Assembly (NCBI GenBank): GCA_039519185.1
Contig: CM076850.1
Location: 161,926,462 to 161,990,461 of the forward strand
From: Astragalus membranaceus
Lineage: Eukaryota > Streptophyta > Magnoliopsida > Fabales > Fabaceae
Reading direction: 5' to 3'
Length of the DNA stretch: 64,000 nt
Each line of letters begins with the position of its first letter. Positions within the stretch are counted from its first letter, which is position 1. The translations under genes and the position numbers were made by a program. A model generated the notes under the pieces. It ran no database searches and was not told the origin of the DNA. It saw only the letters and a program-made list of their open reading frames with translations. Below, in pieces: positions 17,955-29,719 of this stretch.

Positions 17955-19966
17955 TACGACTTTTCTGGCGCAACAGGTGGGTTGAGTGGGGGAACTTTGA
18001 GAACAAAGCGTCCTAGAACGTTAATCTCTTCCTGCAGCATGGATCCCTTAGCTTGTACAACTCCCAGTGTCATTAGACTTTGGACTCGGGCTTTGAAGTC
18101 CCAGCAGTCCTCAATGTCATGGCCTCCACAACCATGGTGGTACACACACCTTCTTTCTTCATTATACATAGCATATCTAACTTCCTCTTCAGTCGGTGCC
18201 AGCACTTCGTAACCAGCTTCGCTCAATCCCTCCCATATTTTTATCATGGGGGTTCGAAGTTTCAAAACTTTTCTGATAAGCGTTTGATCTCCTTCCACCA
18301 TACTCACTGCCCTGTTCCCATTGTGATCATGGAGAGGGTTGTTGTTGATATTTGGACCGGTCTCCTCCTGAATGTCCAGCTTCCCATGAGCCATCAACCT
18401 CCTCACGGCTATTTTAAATGCTTCACAATCCTCAATCGAATGTCCTGCGGCCCCCATGTGGAACTTGCAGTTTAGATTTGGATTATACCATGCTGGAAAT
18501 GGCGGCTCCCATTCTTTTACAGGAATCCCTGCGACCAAACGAGCATCTACAAGTCGTTGGAATAGTTCTGCATTGGTGATAGAGAGTTTAGGGAACGGTG
18601 GGAAGTTGACTTGTATTTGGCGGTAGGGTGGACGATTTTGTTGGTAATTTGGCCGTGACTGGGGTTGTCCTCCTGGGATACTGTTTACGGGAAAGGATGG
18701 TGTATGTGAAGGGTTGGTGTTTGGGTTCGGGGTGTAGGGAGTATTTGGGTGTGGTGGGTGGTATTGTGGCTGTTGGGGGGTGATGTGAGGTGAGGCTCGT
18801 ACGAAGCTGATCTCAGGCTCTTTCTTCTTCTGGGGGAAATTCCTTTTCGATTGCCCTCCATCTGACTGCTCTACGGGGAGCTTTCCAGCTCTCATTAACA
18901 TCTCAATTCTCTCTCCTGCAGATATTAGATCAGCAAAATCCTTATATGCAGCTCCAGCCATCGCCGCCACATAGGGGGACCCTAAGGTTCCCAAAAAGTA
19001 TGAGCACATTTCCAAGACAGTGAGCGGTGGCTGAACCTGTGCAGCAGGGGTCCTCCACCTTTGAGCATACTGTTTGAATGTCTCATTGTTCTTCTTCTGC
19101 AATATCCCCAGCTGCTCACGTGTTGGAGCCATATCCATGTTGAACCTGTACTGTGACATGAAGAGGTCAGCAAGGTCCTTCCAACAATCGATTTTGGAGT
19201 GATCCATCTGGATGTACCATTCTAGTGCCGGCCCGATCAGACTCTCGTGGAAAAAACTGATGAGGAACTTCTCATCCTTGGACCATATCGACATTTTGGT
19301 GCAATAGGTCAATAGATGCAAAAGGGGATTGGTGCTCCCGTCATACTTCGTGAAATCTGGTACTTTAAAGTCCCGGGGGATCGCCACATCTGTAGTAGGG
19401 CAGAGTTCATTTACCCCCAGGGACCCGAAAGAACCAGACCCCTGGAGAGCCTTGATCTTCTCCTCCATTTTGTCCATCCATGATTGTCTGGCCCTGCCCT
19501 GCAGCATCGTTGCATGCCTTTCAGCTTCCCCATCTTCGGCGTGGAATAGTCCCCCACCTCTGTCCCCAAGGTATGGGTTTTCAGGCCCAGTAGGTCCCAT
19601 AGCTTCATAGCCCATCCCGACGGGTATGTCGAGCGCTATGTTATGTGGACCCTCACCTTGGTTCGGGAACCTTCCGCCCTCACCTCCAATTGCTCCTATT
19701 ACCCTTGTTCTCAACAGAGCAATAGTCTCCCTTACTGCCTGTAGGGTCTCTTCCATCCGTGTCTGGGTCGCGGCCATTTCTCCCATTCTTTCTCTAACTT
19801 CGTCCACTTCTTGGGTCAAATTTCTTCCATGTTGTTCCTCCTGCTCAGCCATTTTTGCTCTAGATCTGGTGAAGTACACTTGAGTTTGATTGGCCTTTTC
19901 TTTATTAGTTCGAGCAATGGTTGCTAAATTCTTTAAATCTGTCAACAACTTTTTTCGTAAGTCCAT
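17954..19966 (-). CDS. Ogre Gag
   Basis: An uninterrupted frame of 670 residues starts at the ATG after a 160-bp gap from ORF1. The N-terminus (residues ~1-95) is charged and heptad-like (EEQHGRNLTQEVDEVRERMG), a probable coiled coil. The capsid-like gag core (residues ~195-390) contains FKVPDFTKYDGSTNP, ALEWYIQMDHSKIDCWKDL and ERIEMLMRAGKLP. A Pro/Asn/Gln-rich linker follows. Two zinc-knuckle-like motifs lie near residues 497 and 605 (CKFHMGAAGHSIEDC and CVYHHGCGGHDIEDC), of C-H-H-C form. Gag forms the particle and packages RNA. This is the best-preserved gene of the element, and its stop overlaps the protease start. Confidence 0.92.
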   Translation of the reverse strand: MDLRKKLLTDLKNLATIARTNKEKANQTQVYFTRSRAKMAEQEEQHGRNLTQEVDEVRERMGEMAATQTRMEETLQAVRETIALLRTRVIGAIGGEGGRFPNQGEGPHNIALDIPVGMGYEAMGPTGPENPYLGDRGGGLFHAEDGEAERHATMLQGRARQSWMDKMEEKIKALQGSGSFGSLGVNELCPTTDVAIPRDFKVPDFTKYDGSTNPLLHLLTYCTKMSIWSKDEKFLISFFHESLIGPALEWYIQMDHSKIDCWKDLADLFMSQYRFNMDMAPTREQLGILQKKNNETFKQYAQRWRTPAAQVQPPLTVLEMCSYFLGTLGSPYVAAMAGAAYKDFADLISAGERIEMLMRAGKLPVEQSDGGQSKRNFPQKKKEPEISFVRASPHITPQQPQYHPPHPNTPYTPNPNTNPSHTPSFPVNSIPGGQPQSRPNYQQNRPPYRQIQVNFPPFPKLSITNAELFQRLVDARLVAGIPVKEWEPPFPAWYNPNLNCKFHMGAAGHSIEDCEAFKIAVRRLMAHGKLDIQEETGPNINNNPLHDHNGNRAVSMVEGDQTLIRKVLKLRTPMIKIWEGLSEAGYEVLAPTEEEVRYAMYNEERRCVYHHGCGGHDIEDCWDFKARVQSLMTLGVVQAKGSMLQEEINVLGRFVLKVPPLNPPVAPEKS

Positions 19967-20127
19967 GAATGAATGAATGAACGTGGATGAAATGTGAATG
20001 CATAGCTTTTATTTATCGTGCCGGGGAATTGTAAGATTTAATTCGGCATGAGATGGGATCAAATATTAAACGAAACAAATGAGTTCTTCATTAATAAAAA
20101 AGGTACTACATTTGAAAATCAAGCAAA

Positions 20128-22095
20128 CTAGCGGACTACATTCTTATCCTCATCATCAGGATAACGTCCTTTGATCTTGAACACTTGTACAAGGTATTTG
20201 CAGAATTCAATAAATCGGGCGATTTCGACTGGTGTGTTCCCGTCTCTGGCAATGTCTGCTGCTATTAGGCTTTTGGGAACTTCTCTGACAGCTTCATTGG
20301 CTAGCCCCGCTAGTTGGGAGAATCTCTTCCTCCAATACTCGTAATCATCATTTAGTTTCACATAATGCTCCTTTAGAACCACATGCTCATTGTTAAGGTC
20401 ATCGTAGATCTTGTCTTGATATTCAGAAAAAGCCTTCAAGTCAATTGCTTTTTTGCACTCTTCTTGCAGGGCTTCCTGATACTCCTCAAGTTTCTTCTGT
20501 ATCACCTCTCTGGCTTTCCTTTCCACTACCAGCCGACCCTCACATTCAGCGGCCCTTCCTTCTAATTGAGTTTTCATACTATCGAGTTGGTTTCATAATG
20601 CTTTCTCAATTACTGCGGCTTTGGTCAAATGCTTTTCCCACACATGAGCATTGTTTATGGCCCTGTCCCTCTCCCGGTTGCGCACCTTGAGTTCTTCATT
20701 TGCACCCGCAAGTCCTTCTTGTAACCGACGCATTTTTTCTTTCCCAGCCCGTTCCCTTTCATCACATTCAGCCAGGCGCTTTCTTTTCATGGCACTTTCT
20801 CGTTGCAAATCAGCATTCTCTTGGAGCACTTTCTCTAGCTTAGCTTGCAATTCCGCCTTTTCTTGTTCTGCTTTGGACAAGGCGACTTGGAGTAACTCTA
20901 GATCTTCATCGAGTATAGGGACAGGCGGAGGAACCTCGGGGGTGACCGGAGCTGCTAGACGGAATGGTAGTCCAACTTCTTGGGCTCTAGATTTGACCCA
21001 CTGAATGTAGCTTTCTTTGGCATCAATGCCTCTGGGCCCTAGTTCATGACCTTTTCGGGATATTTTGCCCCAGGCCCGACTAATCTTTCTTAGCATATCA
21101 AGATCTTCCGAACCCCTCTTCTCTAGCACAAATGAGAGTAAAGATTCTTCCAGGGGTGGATTCCTCATAGGATAACCCAACTGCCTCAAAGCAATGGCGG
21201 GATTGTAGTTAATGCAGCCTTTAGTCCCTATGAGGGGGACATTTGGGAAATCACCACACTGATAGACGATTTCTTCTATATTTTGGTCCCGAGAATACCA
21301 AGAAATGTCACTCCCTTTGAGGCCGGCGATGTATTGGGCCCATTCTGTCTTGCCCCTGGCCTCTATATGATGATTTCTTTTGAAGATGTGAGAAGTGAAC
21401 CTGCGATATAATACAGGCAAACAGCACAGGATCAAGCCTGATCGTTTTTTGTGACGTTCGTGAATAGTGTAATATACGTCAGCAAGAACAACTGAGGCGG
21501 GATTTTGTCCTCGGAGTTTGAATGCTAGGAAAACGTCCATTGCAGTGTAATCAACATAGCCGTCGTCATTGGGGAATAGAACGACCCCATAGATGATGAG
21601 AGCGAAGACGTCCATGAATGTAGCCCAATTTTCCTTACCAGCCCAGAACGAGGCTTTTTCTTCCAAGTACCACCTTGTCAAACCTTCTACCCCCTTCTTT
21701 ACAATTACCTTCTTGGCCAAGTCTGATGTTGGAACTTTTAATATTTCAGACAGCTTTTCAGCTATAGGATAATTTTCCACATATTGGTATGGCTTTTTGT
21801 TTGCTGGAGGGAAGCATAGTATATTTTCAAACTCTTCTAAGGTCGGGGCCAGCTGATAGTCTTGAAAGGTGAAACACCGTAACGGTAGATCATAATACTG
21901 GGCCAATGCCGTGAGAGCTTCAGCTTGTACCTTGATATTCAGAAGACTTAAAAGGTTCCCATACTTGGCGGTGAAGGAGTCACGAAGCCATGGCGCCATT
22001 TTATTGCTTAGGTCTCGCAGACTGCTTAGGTTCGGTTGCTTGATTTTCAAATGTATCATTTGTCTTAACGTTTGATCCATCTTGTCAGAAAGCAA
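20128..22095 (-). pseudogene. Ogre ORF1, plant-mobile-domain-like protein with coiled-coil tail (one stop)
   Basis: ORF1 lies upstream of gag, a hallmark of Ogre elements. Residues ~1-330 (MAPWLRDSFTAKYGNLLSLL, YDLPLRCFTFQDYQLAPTLE, DYTAMDVFLAFKLRG) resemble the plant mobile domain family found in transposon-encoded and domesticated plant proteins. From about residue 395 to the end the sequence is a long charged coiled coil (LSKAEQEKAELQAKLEKVL and so on). A TGA at 20593-20595 splits a roughly 650-residue frame into 500 and ~150 residues without a frame change, and the second half ends at TAG near 20128. The function of ORF1 is unknown. The start is the first ATG of the frame after a 730-bp leader. 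Confidence 0.85.
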
Positions 22096-22805
22096 ACCTT
22101 ACAATTTCCTGGCAGTCATGAAAAGTTGATAAAAAGAAATTTATGTCATGCGAAAAAAAGAACAGGAATAAGTAAAAAAATGCATGAGGTATGCTGAAAA
22201 TAATTTTGCCAATTTTTTTTTTTTAGGAAGACCGAAAAAATGTATCCGTGTTTGTTTGAATGCAGGGGTATGAGGCTCCTTTGTGTCCTACAAGGGTTCC
22301 TTAGAGAATAGGTCTAGGGCTCGTCTAATGAGTGAACCTTTCAAGAGGTAGCTCTAAAGAGTCCTATATAAGGTTCCTAGAGCCAACGACCCCAATTAAG
22401 AACACTGATCAACAACAATAGGCAAGCTATTAGGAGTGCCAGCATTCTCAAGAGGGACCAAACTCTAGGTGAGGCTTTCGTGACCACCCAACAGGACGCA
22501 CATCCAGTAGGCCATCACTACGCAGTCTCGTTCTAACTTAGGTTATTCTCCAGTCCGGGTACAGGACTATTCTCACGTGTGTGCAAAAGCGTGATAGTGG
22601 AGTGTGTGAAGGAGCAAAATATCAATAATACCCCCCAAGCTGCAAAACAAACAAACATATATACAGAAAAGTGGTCTTCTATCCTAGGGTTCATATTTAA
22701 GCAAAAAATGTAAAACACTATATACAATAATTCAGTAAAGGGTAAATAAAATTATTACTCAAATATACTTTGCACAAATAAATTAAACCGGCTTGACTCT
22801 CACCA
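22096..22805 (-). other. Ogre leader (5' UTR)
   Basis: About 700 bp of non-coding sequence lie between the primer site and ORF1. It contains no convincing frame. A short open frame at 22533-22727 has no family resemblance. The leader is where packaging and dimerisation signals would be expected, but none can be assigned by eye. Confidence 0.6.
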
Positions 22806-22824
22806 GTCCCCAGCGGAGTCGCCA
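22806..22824 (-). other. Primer-binding site, tRNA-Arg type
   Basis: On the minus strand TGGCGACTCCGCTGGGGAC lies two bases after the LTR end ACGACA. It is the primer site typical of Ogre and related Tat elements. Confidence 0.85.
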
Positions 22825-22826
22825 TC

Positions 22827-25443
22827 TGTCGTGACCGTGGTCCCGACGTAGACGGCCCAAAAAGTGATATTTCAGGGAGTCGCCACCCATTTTATTAAAA
22901 ATAGGAAAAATTGAGAAAAACCTAACCTAAGAGTTAGTGGTCTGCGTAACTAGGTTGGATTCGGGAGTCGGTTATGCGTAGGGAAGGGGCGAAAACCTAA
23001 TTTCACTGCACCCCTAGCGTATCTGTCCTAAGACAGTTACCCTAAATTTGATTTGCGCAAGAATTATTAAGTCGTTTAATTATTTGTTTACCCAAAAATA
23101 ATACTTAATAAGATTTAGTAAAAAAAAAACAATTATTTACAAAGGATTAATTTAAGAAAACTTTATTTTGACTTGACGGGGAAGCCCCGCTCCTACGTAT
23201 CCTCAGGTGCAATGAGGAACTCAAAAGTCACGTAGTTCTTTCTGAAAATTTTTGTTGGTTGATGTTTTTTTATATAGGGGTTTTAGGATTATTGAGCTGT
23301 ACAGCTCATCCGTCCTAGAACGCTGACTAACCCGTCTGTACAGTCGACTTAGTCCCCTATTTTATAAAAATGAAGTTCTTTTTTGAGTTTTGGAAAATGA
23401 TTTGATGTGTGTTGGTTTAATTTTATTTGAATAGGGATTTTAGGACTCTTGATCCGTACGGTTCATTCATCCTAAAACGCTGACTAACCCGGCCGTACGG
23501 CCGACTTAATCCCCTATTTTAAAACATTGATTTGTGGGTAGAAATGTGTTTGTATTTTTTAATTTATAAATTGCTTATTTTAAATAGGGATTCTAGGACA
23601 TGATCCGTAACGGTTCATTAGTGACCTAAAAAGCAGACTAACCCGACTGTACAGTCGACTTAGTCCCCCCTATTTATACTAAAAAAAATGAAATATTTAT
23701 TTATTTACTTTTATAGGTTTTTTTTTAAAGAAAATAACAAAAACGAAAAGAGAGGGTGCAATAATAAAATGGGGTGCACTTTGCAGGAGGGAGTTGTATT
23801 ATTAAAAACTGGGTGTGACTAGTTATGAGCCCAGTTGGAGCATTTTTGGTTTTCGGACCCAGGACCTGCGAATTTGGGCTAACAGGGGCGCAGTCCTACT
23901 AAAACGAGTAGGTGCAATTACTAATTCTGATATTAAATTTTTTTTTAATAAAATAAATAAATAAATAAACAAGTGAGTATAAAAGGGGCAAACACCATCT
24001 ACAGAACCCTAATTTTTCACCCCTCTCCCTCCAACGCCGCACACACCAAATGGGGGGGGGGGGAGAGAGAACGCAGAATTTTCTGGAGAGGGGGAGAGAG
24101 GATTTATCGCCGGAGAAGAAAGAGAGAGATCCGCGCTGAGAGAGAAGAAAGGAAGGAGAGAGGGAGAGAGCGTTGGCTTCGGTGGGAAGAGAGGGGCGAC
24201 GAACGCGAAGGGAGAGAACGAAGGGAGAGAGTGATGACGGTGAACGGCCGCTCCTTGTCCGGCGAGGACTGTGGGGGTCGACGGCGACGGTGAGGGTGCC
24301 GGAGCAGAAAGCGAGCAACGAAAAGGGCGCAGCGGCGGCGACACGAACGAGACAGCACTGGCGCGCTTTCGCAGCGGCGATGTCGCCGGAGAAGACGACT
24401 GGGGGGAGGTTCACGGCGAACGGCCACCGTCTACGGTGGCCGGAGCCTATGAGGTGAGCTTTATTATATATTTCGGTTCGGTCACCTTCTTAAACTTTAT
24501 ACTGTTCTCTCCACATTTTTGATCATGTTACTGATTCATACTTGTTCTTGAACTGTATTTATCATTTTTTTGTAAGAAAAAAAACCTATTTCTATCTTGC
24601 CTAATTTTTTTACTAACAACTCATTGCTAAAAACTTTTTTTTAAGGAACAGAATACTCAAACTTAATTCAAATTCTTTGTTTATCCAAATCCTAAGAAAG
24701 AAAAAAAAAACAGAAATAAGGGGAACCGACCTAAAACTCCAGCTTCTGAATAGGTGCCTTTTTTTGCTTACTGGACTGAAAAATGGCCCCTGACTGTACC
24801 CGAATCCCTTATCTGTGTAAAGATTGCTGCGAAAACTGCTCTCCCCTTTTCCTTGCTTCCAGAATTCTAGAACTTGTTATTATTTTTTCTCTGAATTGCT
24901 GTGTGCGAATTTTTCTGTGAGAATTGCTGTGGAATTCTCAGTGTTCTCTCCCCAATTTGGTTTTCAGATTAGCATTTTATAGCCATATTTTTGAAACCGA
25001 AAATTAATGTTTGATCCTCCATTATTGCTGATTAAAGCAGTGTCTCCTGGACAGCTAGTGATTTGTGTGTAGCTGACTCAGGGCAGGTGTGTAGCTGACT
25101 CAGTCTTCCTTTTTTGACAGTTAGGTGTAATTCTTTATTTTGGGCCTATTGGGCTATTGGCATTTTTTTGGCCAAATGTAACTAAACATCTTGTAAAAAT
25201 TTTTTTTTCACACACCTCCTATTTTATTATTACTATTATTATTACTAAACAAAGGGAACTAAAAGGAAACGCGACAAAAACATGTCGGACTAAACACGAT
25301 GAAACGCTGAAACAACGACGCGACGAATACGGGCACAAACCAAATATTTATTCAAAGGGATTTATTTTATTATTTTTCGTAAAAGAAAAAGTAAATAATA
25401 ATAATAATAAAAAAAGTACCGCGGTTAAAATTGGGTGTTCACA
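22827..25443 (-). repeat. 5' LTR of the Ogre-like element
   Basis: It starts on the minus strand TGTGAACACCC at 25443 and ends GGTCACGACA at 22827. It is 2,617 bp long and nearly identical to 9321-12073. A 121-bp segment present in the other LTR is missing here between two T-rich runs (about 25115). The three hairpin units and GC-rich block (24030-24460) are shared. It is adjacent to Athila-B on its outer side. Confidence 0.88.
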
Positions 25444-26240
25444 ATTCCCATGGGAATGAACATGAACGGGGCTGTTATGAGACAAATCCATCTTCTCAAG
25501 CTCAAACCGAAAGATTACATGATGACAACTCTAGCTTAAAAGAACTCTTAGTTCAATCCATTGAATTTATGAAGGTGGAGCGTGACAACTTTGAAAGGGG
25601 CTGTTATGAGACAAATTTCATGCCCATGATAACCCCAAATATGGATTGTGGCATGGGAAACTTTGTGTGTGAGCAAGAACCAATTTGTCAAGCTCAAACC
25701 GAAGGATTCCAAGAGACCATCTCTAACTTCCATGAATTTGTAGCTCAATCTCTTGAGGATATAAAAGTGGCTAGTGACGGCTTTCAAGTGTCATGTAAGA
25801 ATACAGAGGCTCACTTTAACACTATAATGGAGCATCTAAAAGAAGAGAGTTGTATTGAAGAGGTGGTTGAGCAAGAGGAAGAAAAAGAGAGTGTAGAGTG
25901 TGAACTTGAATGTGGTCATGTGGAAATAGTGGAAGAAAAACAAAAAAAAATTGTAGTTGTAGAAAAAGAAATATTCAAAAATAGTGACAAAGAAGAAGAA
26001 CCAGGGTTGAGGTATGAAAAGAGTCATGTGACAATTGAGACTCAACCCTTGGTAATTGAAGAAAATAGTCCTCCGCAAAACGAGCTTCAATTTTTTCAAG
26101 AGAGGGGGAATTCCTATCCCAAATGCTTATTGGTTGGGGCATGGGAACACTTGCTGCCCTATACCAAATACATGGGATTTCTGACCAAAAAGAGAAAGCG
26201 GAAGGATGATATTTTCTTCTTGTCCTATTATCCACCCTAA
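25444..26240 (+). CDS. Athila-B open frame, Cys-containing repeats and acidic coiled tail (5' truncated)
   Basis: About 265 codons are open to TAA at 26238-26240. The left end enters from the Ogre LTR junction, so no native start exists. The first residues HNSHGNEH resemble the region after the zinc knuckles of Athila gag. It contains an internal repeat: ERGCYETN occurs twice (from about 25466 and 25595) with QAQTER/QAQTEG partners and FKV-like helices. Residues ~140-190 are strongly acidic (EEVVEQEEEKESVECELE). The end is basic (GFLTKKRKRKDDIFF). No catalytic motif is visible. It may be the C-terminal part of a Gag-like protein; a function cannot be assigned. Confidence 0.5.
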
Positions 26241-28284
26241 CTTGGGTTTTGAATGTCAAGTCTAGCTAAGGACTCTTAAACTAAGCGCTACTGGGAGACA
26301 ACCCAGATTTTTAGGACTAATTATGTTTTCTGTGTGTTTCTGTTTTTACTATTACAGGTATGAATAAGAAGACTTGTGGTATGTATGTGCTGTCAATTAT
26401 GAAGATTTCTGATGCTGTAGCACCATGTGCTATGGCACTCGTAGCTGAGGTCACGGGTGGCGCTATAGCATCAGTATCAGAAGGCAGTGCTGTAGCACCA
26501 AAGAAAGCTGTAAGAACAAAAATGGTGGCCAAAAAGAGGTCAAGGGTGCCTAAATCTGTTGTGGAGGAACCTAATTCTGTTGTAACAAATGATTGGGTCC
26601 CCTCTCCTACACCAGAGCCGCCATTAGCCAAAGATACCTACCACAAGACTTAGTCTGACTGAAGACTCTTAAACAAAGCGCTACTGGGAGGCAACCCAAG
26701 GTTCTTAAACTAACAATTTTGTGTTTTTAATTTTTCTTTTGTGCAGGAGTGAATTGTGTGAAGTGAGAAAAGAAGCCACCAAAGGAGAAACCCTGGGACC
26801 AAGTTGGCAGATGACCCTCCACAAGAAGAAGTGCCAGTTAGCGCTGTAGCGGCTGATGCTACAGCGCCTAAAGCCCAATCCCCGCACAAACTTGCATCTG
26901 AAGAGAATGCTCTTGATCTTTCTGCAGAGAGGGAAGCAGCAGAAAAGCTGGCTGAGATGAAAGCTTACAAGGAAGGAGAGGATCCCCAGAATGAGGCTAC
27001 AGCGCCTAGCGCTGTAGCGGCAGGAAAGAAAAAAATCCAGTAGCAGAGCTGCCACAGTGCCCACCAGAGCAAGAAAAAGGCTCAAATCTGGGTTAGCAAA
27101 CAAGTACTCTAACCCTTAGTTTAAAAAAAATGTTGTTTGTTTGTTTTCAATAAATCTGTTAGGTGCTATAGCGTCTGTTCTTGCATTTAACAGTATGTTT
27201 AGAGTTTTATTTCTATTGTTTTTAATTCTGTTGAGTTTTAGTAATAGGACTCTCCCTTTAGCATGCATGAGCAGTGGGGACACTGCTAGGTCTTAAGTTG
27301 GGGGGAGGACCTTATAAATGTCAATGTTATGTTTTGTTTGAATAAAAAGGCATCATTAGTTGCAATTTTAAAATTTTTCAGTAATAGAAGTTGTACTTGT
27401 TGGGCTAAATTTAATGATGATTATGTGTTTTGAGTAGAGTAGTCTTGTTTGAACAATGACTAATCTTATTGCTGCTTCTACACAAAACTCTAGGCTTAGC
27501 AAGGAACCTAGTTAGCTAGGAAAGATAAGGTTTAGTCAAGTTTTTACTAAAAATTGAGAGTAGCATTTGAAGCTAAGTTTGGGGGTGCATCGGTTATATT
27601 AAGGCTGGGGATGAAGATTATAGGATGGTCAGTGCAATAGGACCCAAAGTGTACAAATGGTCATGTAAAAAGCTGCAATTGCCTGAAACAAATGTTGAAC
27701 TGTTCCAAAAATGCATATAAAAAAAGAAGAAAAAAAAAGATAGAAATGCAAATAAGGAGTTCAGTAATGAGGGATTTGCACCTGAATCTATTCATCAAGT
27801 AACCAGTGCTATAGCATCTAACGCTAGAGCGCTGAGAAATCACCAAATCGATAGTTAGTGCGCTGGCCAAAGATCTGAAATGCCTAATCAAGCCCTTTGT
27901 TGTGCTTTGAAGCCCGTCAAGTCTTATGTGAAGTTGTTAGTCTACTTTCCTTTTTGAAAAAATTCTTTGGCTAAACCAAAAGAAGGCCACTCTTTCCAAG
28001 GCTAGGAGAAATGTTGAAACTAGCTAGGAGCTAAACTAAGCCTAGTAGTCACACACTCACAATTGAGCAGTAATAATTCTATATGTTGTGAAAAGCAATG
28101 GCGTGTGTGTGTTGGATGTGAATCTGAAAGTTTGGCCTAAGGAGAGAGATTTTTGAAAATCCGTTTGATTTAAAGATGCAACTAGTCCGGTCTTGATATC
28201 CAGTTGTTATTCTGTTTTTATAAAGTTGTTATCTTTATGAAGTGTCATTACTTGAGGACAAGCAATGGTTTAAGTTTGGGGGTG
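26241..28284 (+). other. Athila-B spacer and 3' untranslated region
   Basis: Two small open frames (26360-26653, 98 codons; 26804-27043, 80 codons) are Ala/Val/Lys-rich and may be relics of the Athila 3' ORF, but neither has a recognisable domain. The segment is dotted with the word GCTGTAGC/GCTACAGC and variants, often next to GCGC. The remainder (27100-28270) is non-coding and ends with GTTTAAGTTTGGGGGTG, the polypurine tract at 28271-28284. Confidence 0.5.
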
Positions 28285-29714
28285 TGATAACTCATATTTA
28301 GATGTGTTATTTATGCTCTTATCACTTAAATTAACACAAGTTCTCAAGTAATATTCGTGCTTTTTTAGGTAAATATTAGTTATTTAAAGGAAAGAAGGGT
28401 TAAGAGATAATTTGTTATCATTTGACACATTTGGTGCCTTTGTGAATATATTGATGTTTTGCTTGAGTGCTACAGCGGTAGACGGTATGCAGCGGTAAGC
28501 GCTACAGCGCTATATGACGGTTGGCCACTTAGATATTTATGAAGCCACTTGCTACTTGATGAGTCATCACTCTTATCCTCTTCTGCACAGCCTGACATGA
28601 AAGCCTCCAAGTGGGTTCAAAATGACACTTGGCGCCTCCTAATTGAAGCTAAAGTGATAGTTGGTGATGAGTTTTATCATTGCCCTTTTTGTAAAGCCAC
28701 TTTATGAGATGTGGATAATATCTATCTCACTTCTTCTTCCTCACATGATGGATTTCGAAATAAGGGGAGTTACTTGGAGAAAAACTACTTGACACCTAGT
28801 ATTCCTCCATTAATCCTCCATTTTTAAAGCTTTTATTTTTAGTTTAGTTTTATTATCACACCTACGGTTTGCTCACGCCATAGCATCATTCAACGTGTAT
28901 GACTTGGTATTGTTGGAGTGCATCTTTTGTAAACATCCTTCTCTTGCTCACATACGGTAACATAATCTTTTTAGTTTATGTTGTTTTGATGAAGCTTGTC
29001 ATGAGCTAAACTTTTGTGGTTGGATTGTTCTCATGTTTGTAATGAACCTTGAGTAGCTTTTATATAATATTATGATGTTTGCGTTTCATTCCTTGTGTCA
29101 TAATGCTGTCAACTTTTTTTTGGGAATGATCAACTAAAATAAGGGGGCTTTGTGGGTACAGACATGGTTCACAAAGAGAACTCAAGGAATGATATGAATG
29201 AAAAACCCTTTAAAGACATTTAAAGGAAGTACTACTTAACCCTAGACATAGGGGAGTAATAGTTTATAAGGTGCATGTTGTATGAACTTAATATACAGGG
29301 GTAAAACTTATTTAGAGCCTAGACATAGGAGTCTTGTAACATAGCCCTGACGATAGTGACTGAAAGGCACGCCACCATGACGCTACAACGTCTGTTGATT
29401 CTGTAGCGCTACAGCGCTTAACGCTACAGCGTCTCATATTATAGAACACTACTCTTGGGAATTTATATAACATATGAACTATCCAACTCACTTAATCTTA
29501 CTCATGAACTTTCTTTATTTGTTTATTTACATTTATGTTAATCACAATGACAATACTTGTTGACAACTTGTATTTGTTACTTGTTTTTCTCACTAGCTAA
29601 ATTACTAATTTAAGCATAGAAGTAAACTCAACAATCTCCGTGGGATCGATCTTTACTTATCATTATATTACTTGTTGCGATTGTGTATACTTGCACATCT
29701 AGTTTTCGCACAAC
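28285..29714 (+). repeat. 3' LTR of Athila-B
   Basis: It starts TGATAACTCATATTTAG after the polypurine tract and ends TAGTTTTCGCACAACA, the usual Athila LTR end. It is 1,430 bp long and contains the conserved stretch CTCAACAATCTCCGTGGGAT near 29628-29647. It carries a cluster of GCTACAGCGC words at 28469-28510 and 29384-29435. The 5-bp target duplication would be GCCAC (29715-29719), but its partner is lost. Confidence 0.75.
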
Positions 29715-29719
29715 AGCCA

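Larger units (their letters stand above)
9321..25443 (-). mobile_element. Ogre-like Ty3/gypsy retrotransposon (Tat lineage)
   Basis: This is a 16.1-kb element reading on the minus strand: 5' LTR 22827-25443, primer site, leader, ORF1, gag, protease, putative intron, RT-RNase H-integrase, tandem-repeat 3' UTR, polypurine tract, 3' LTR 9321-12073. ORF1 upstream of gag, large LTRs and a tRNA-Arg-type primer site are diagnostic of Ogre elements. LTRs are nearly identical apart from a 121-bp indel and microsatellite changes, so the insertion is fairly recent. It is dead by sequence: in-frame TGA in ORF1, TAA in RT, and loss of the integrase C-terminus. The flanks are different retrotransposons and no matching target duplication is seen. 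Confidence 0.88.
25444..29714 (+). mobile_element. Athila-B, 3' part of a non-autonomous Athila-type element
   Basis: The right portion of an element reads on the plus strand: a gag-like open frame, then a long spacer with the Athila phrase AGCGCTACTGGGAGRCAACC twice (26284 and 26679), then a polypurine tract GTTTGGGGGTG and a 3' LTR starting TGATAACTC. No RT, RNase H or integrase is present between gag-like frame and LTR, so it is a non-autonomous derivative. Its left end is cut by the Ogre-like LTR. On its right it interrupts the gag of the Reina element. Confidence 0.72.

Noticed and set aside
13166..19883. Many plus-strand frames of 60-130 codons opposite the Ogre gag and pol genes
   Set aside because: Each is the antisense shadow of a clearly identified minus-strand retrotransposon domain.
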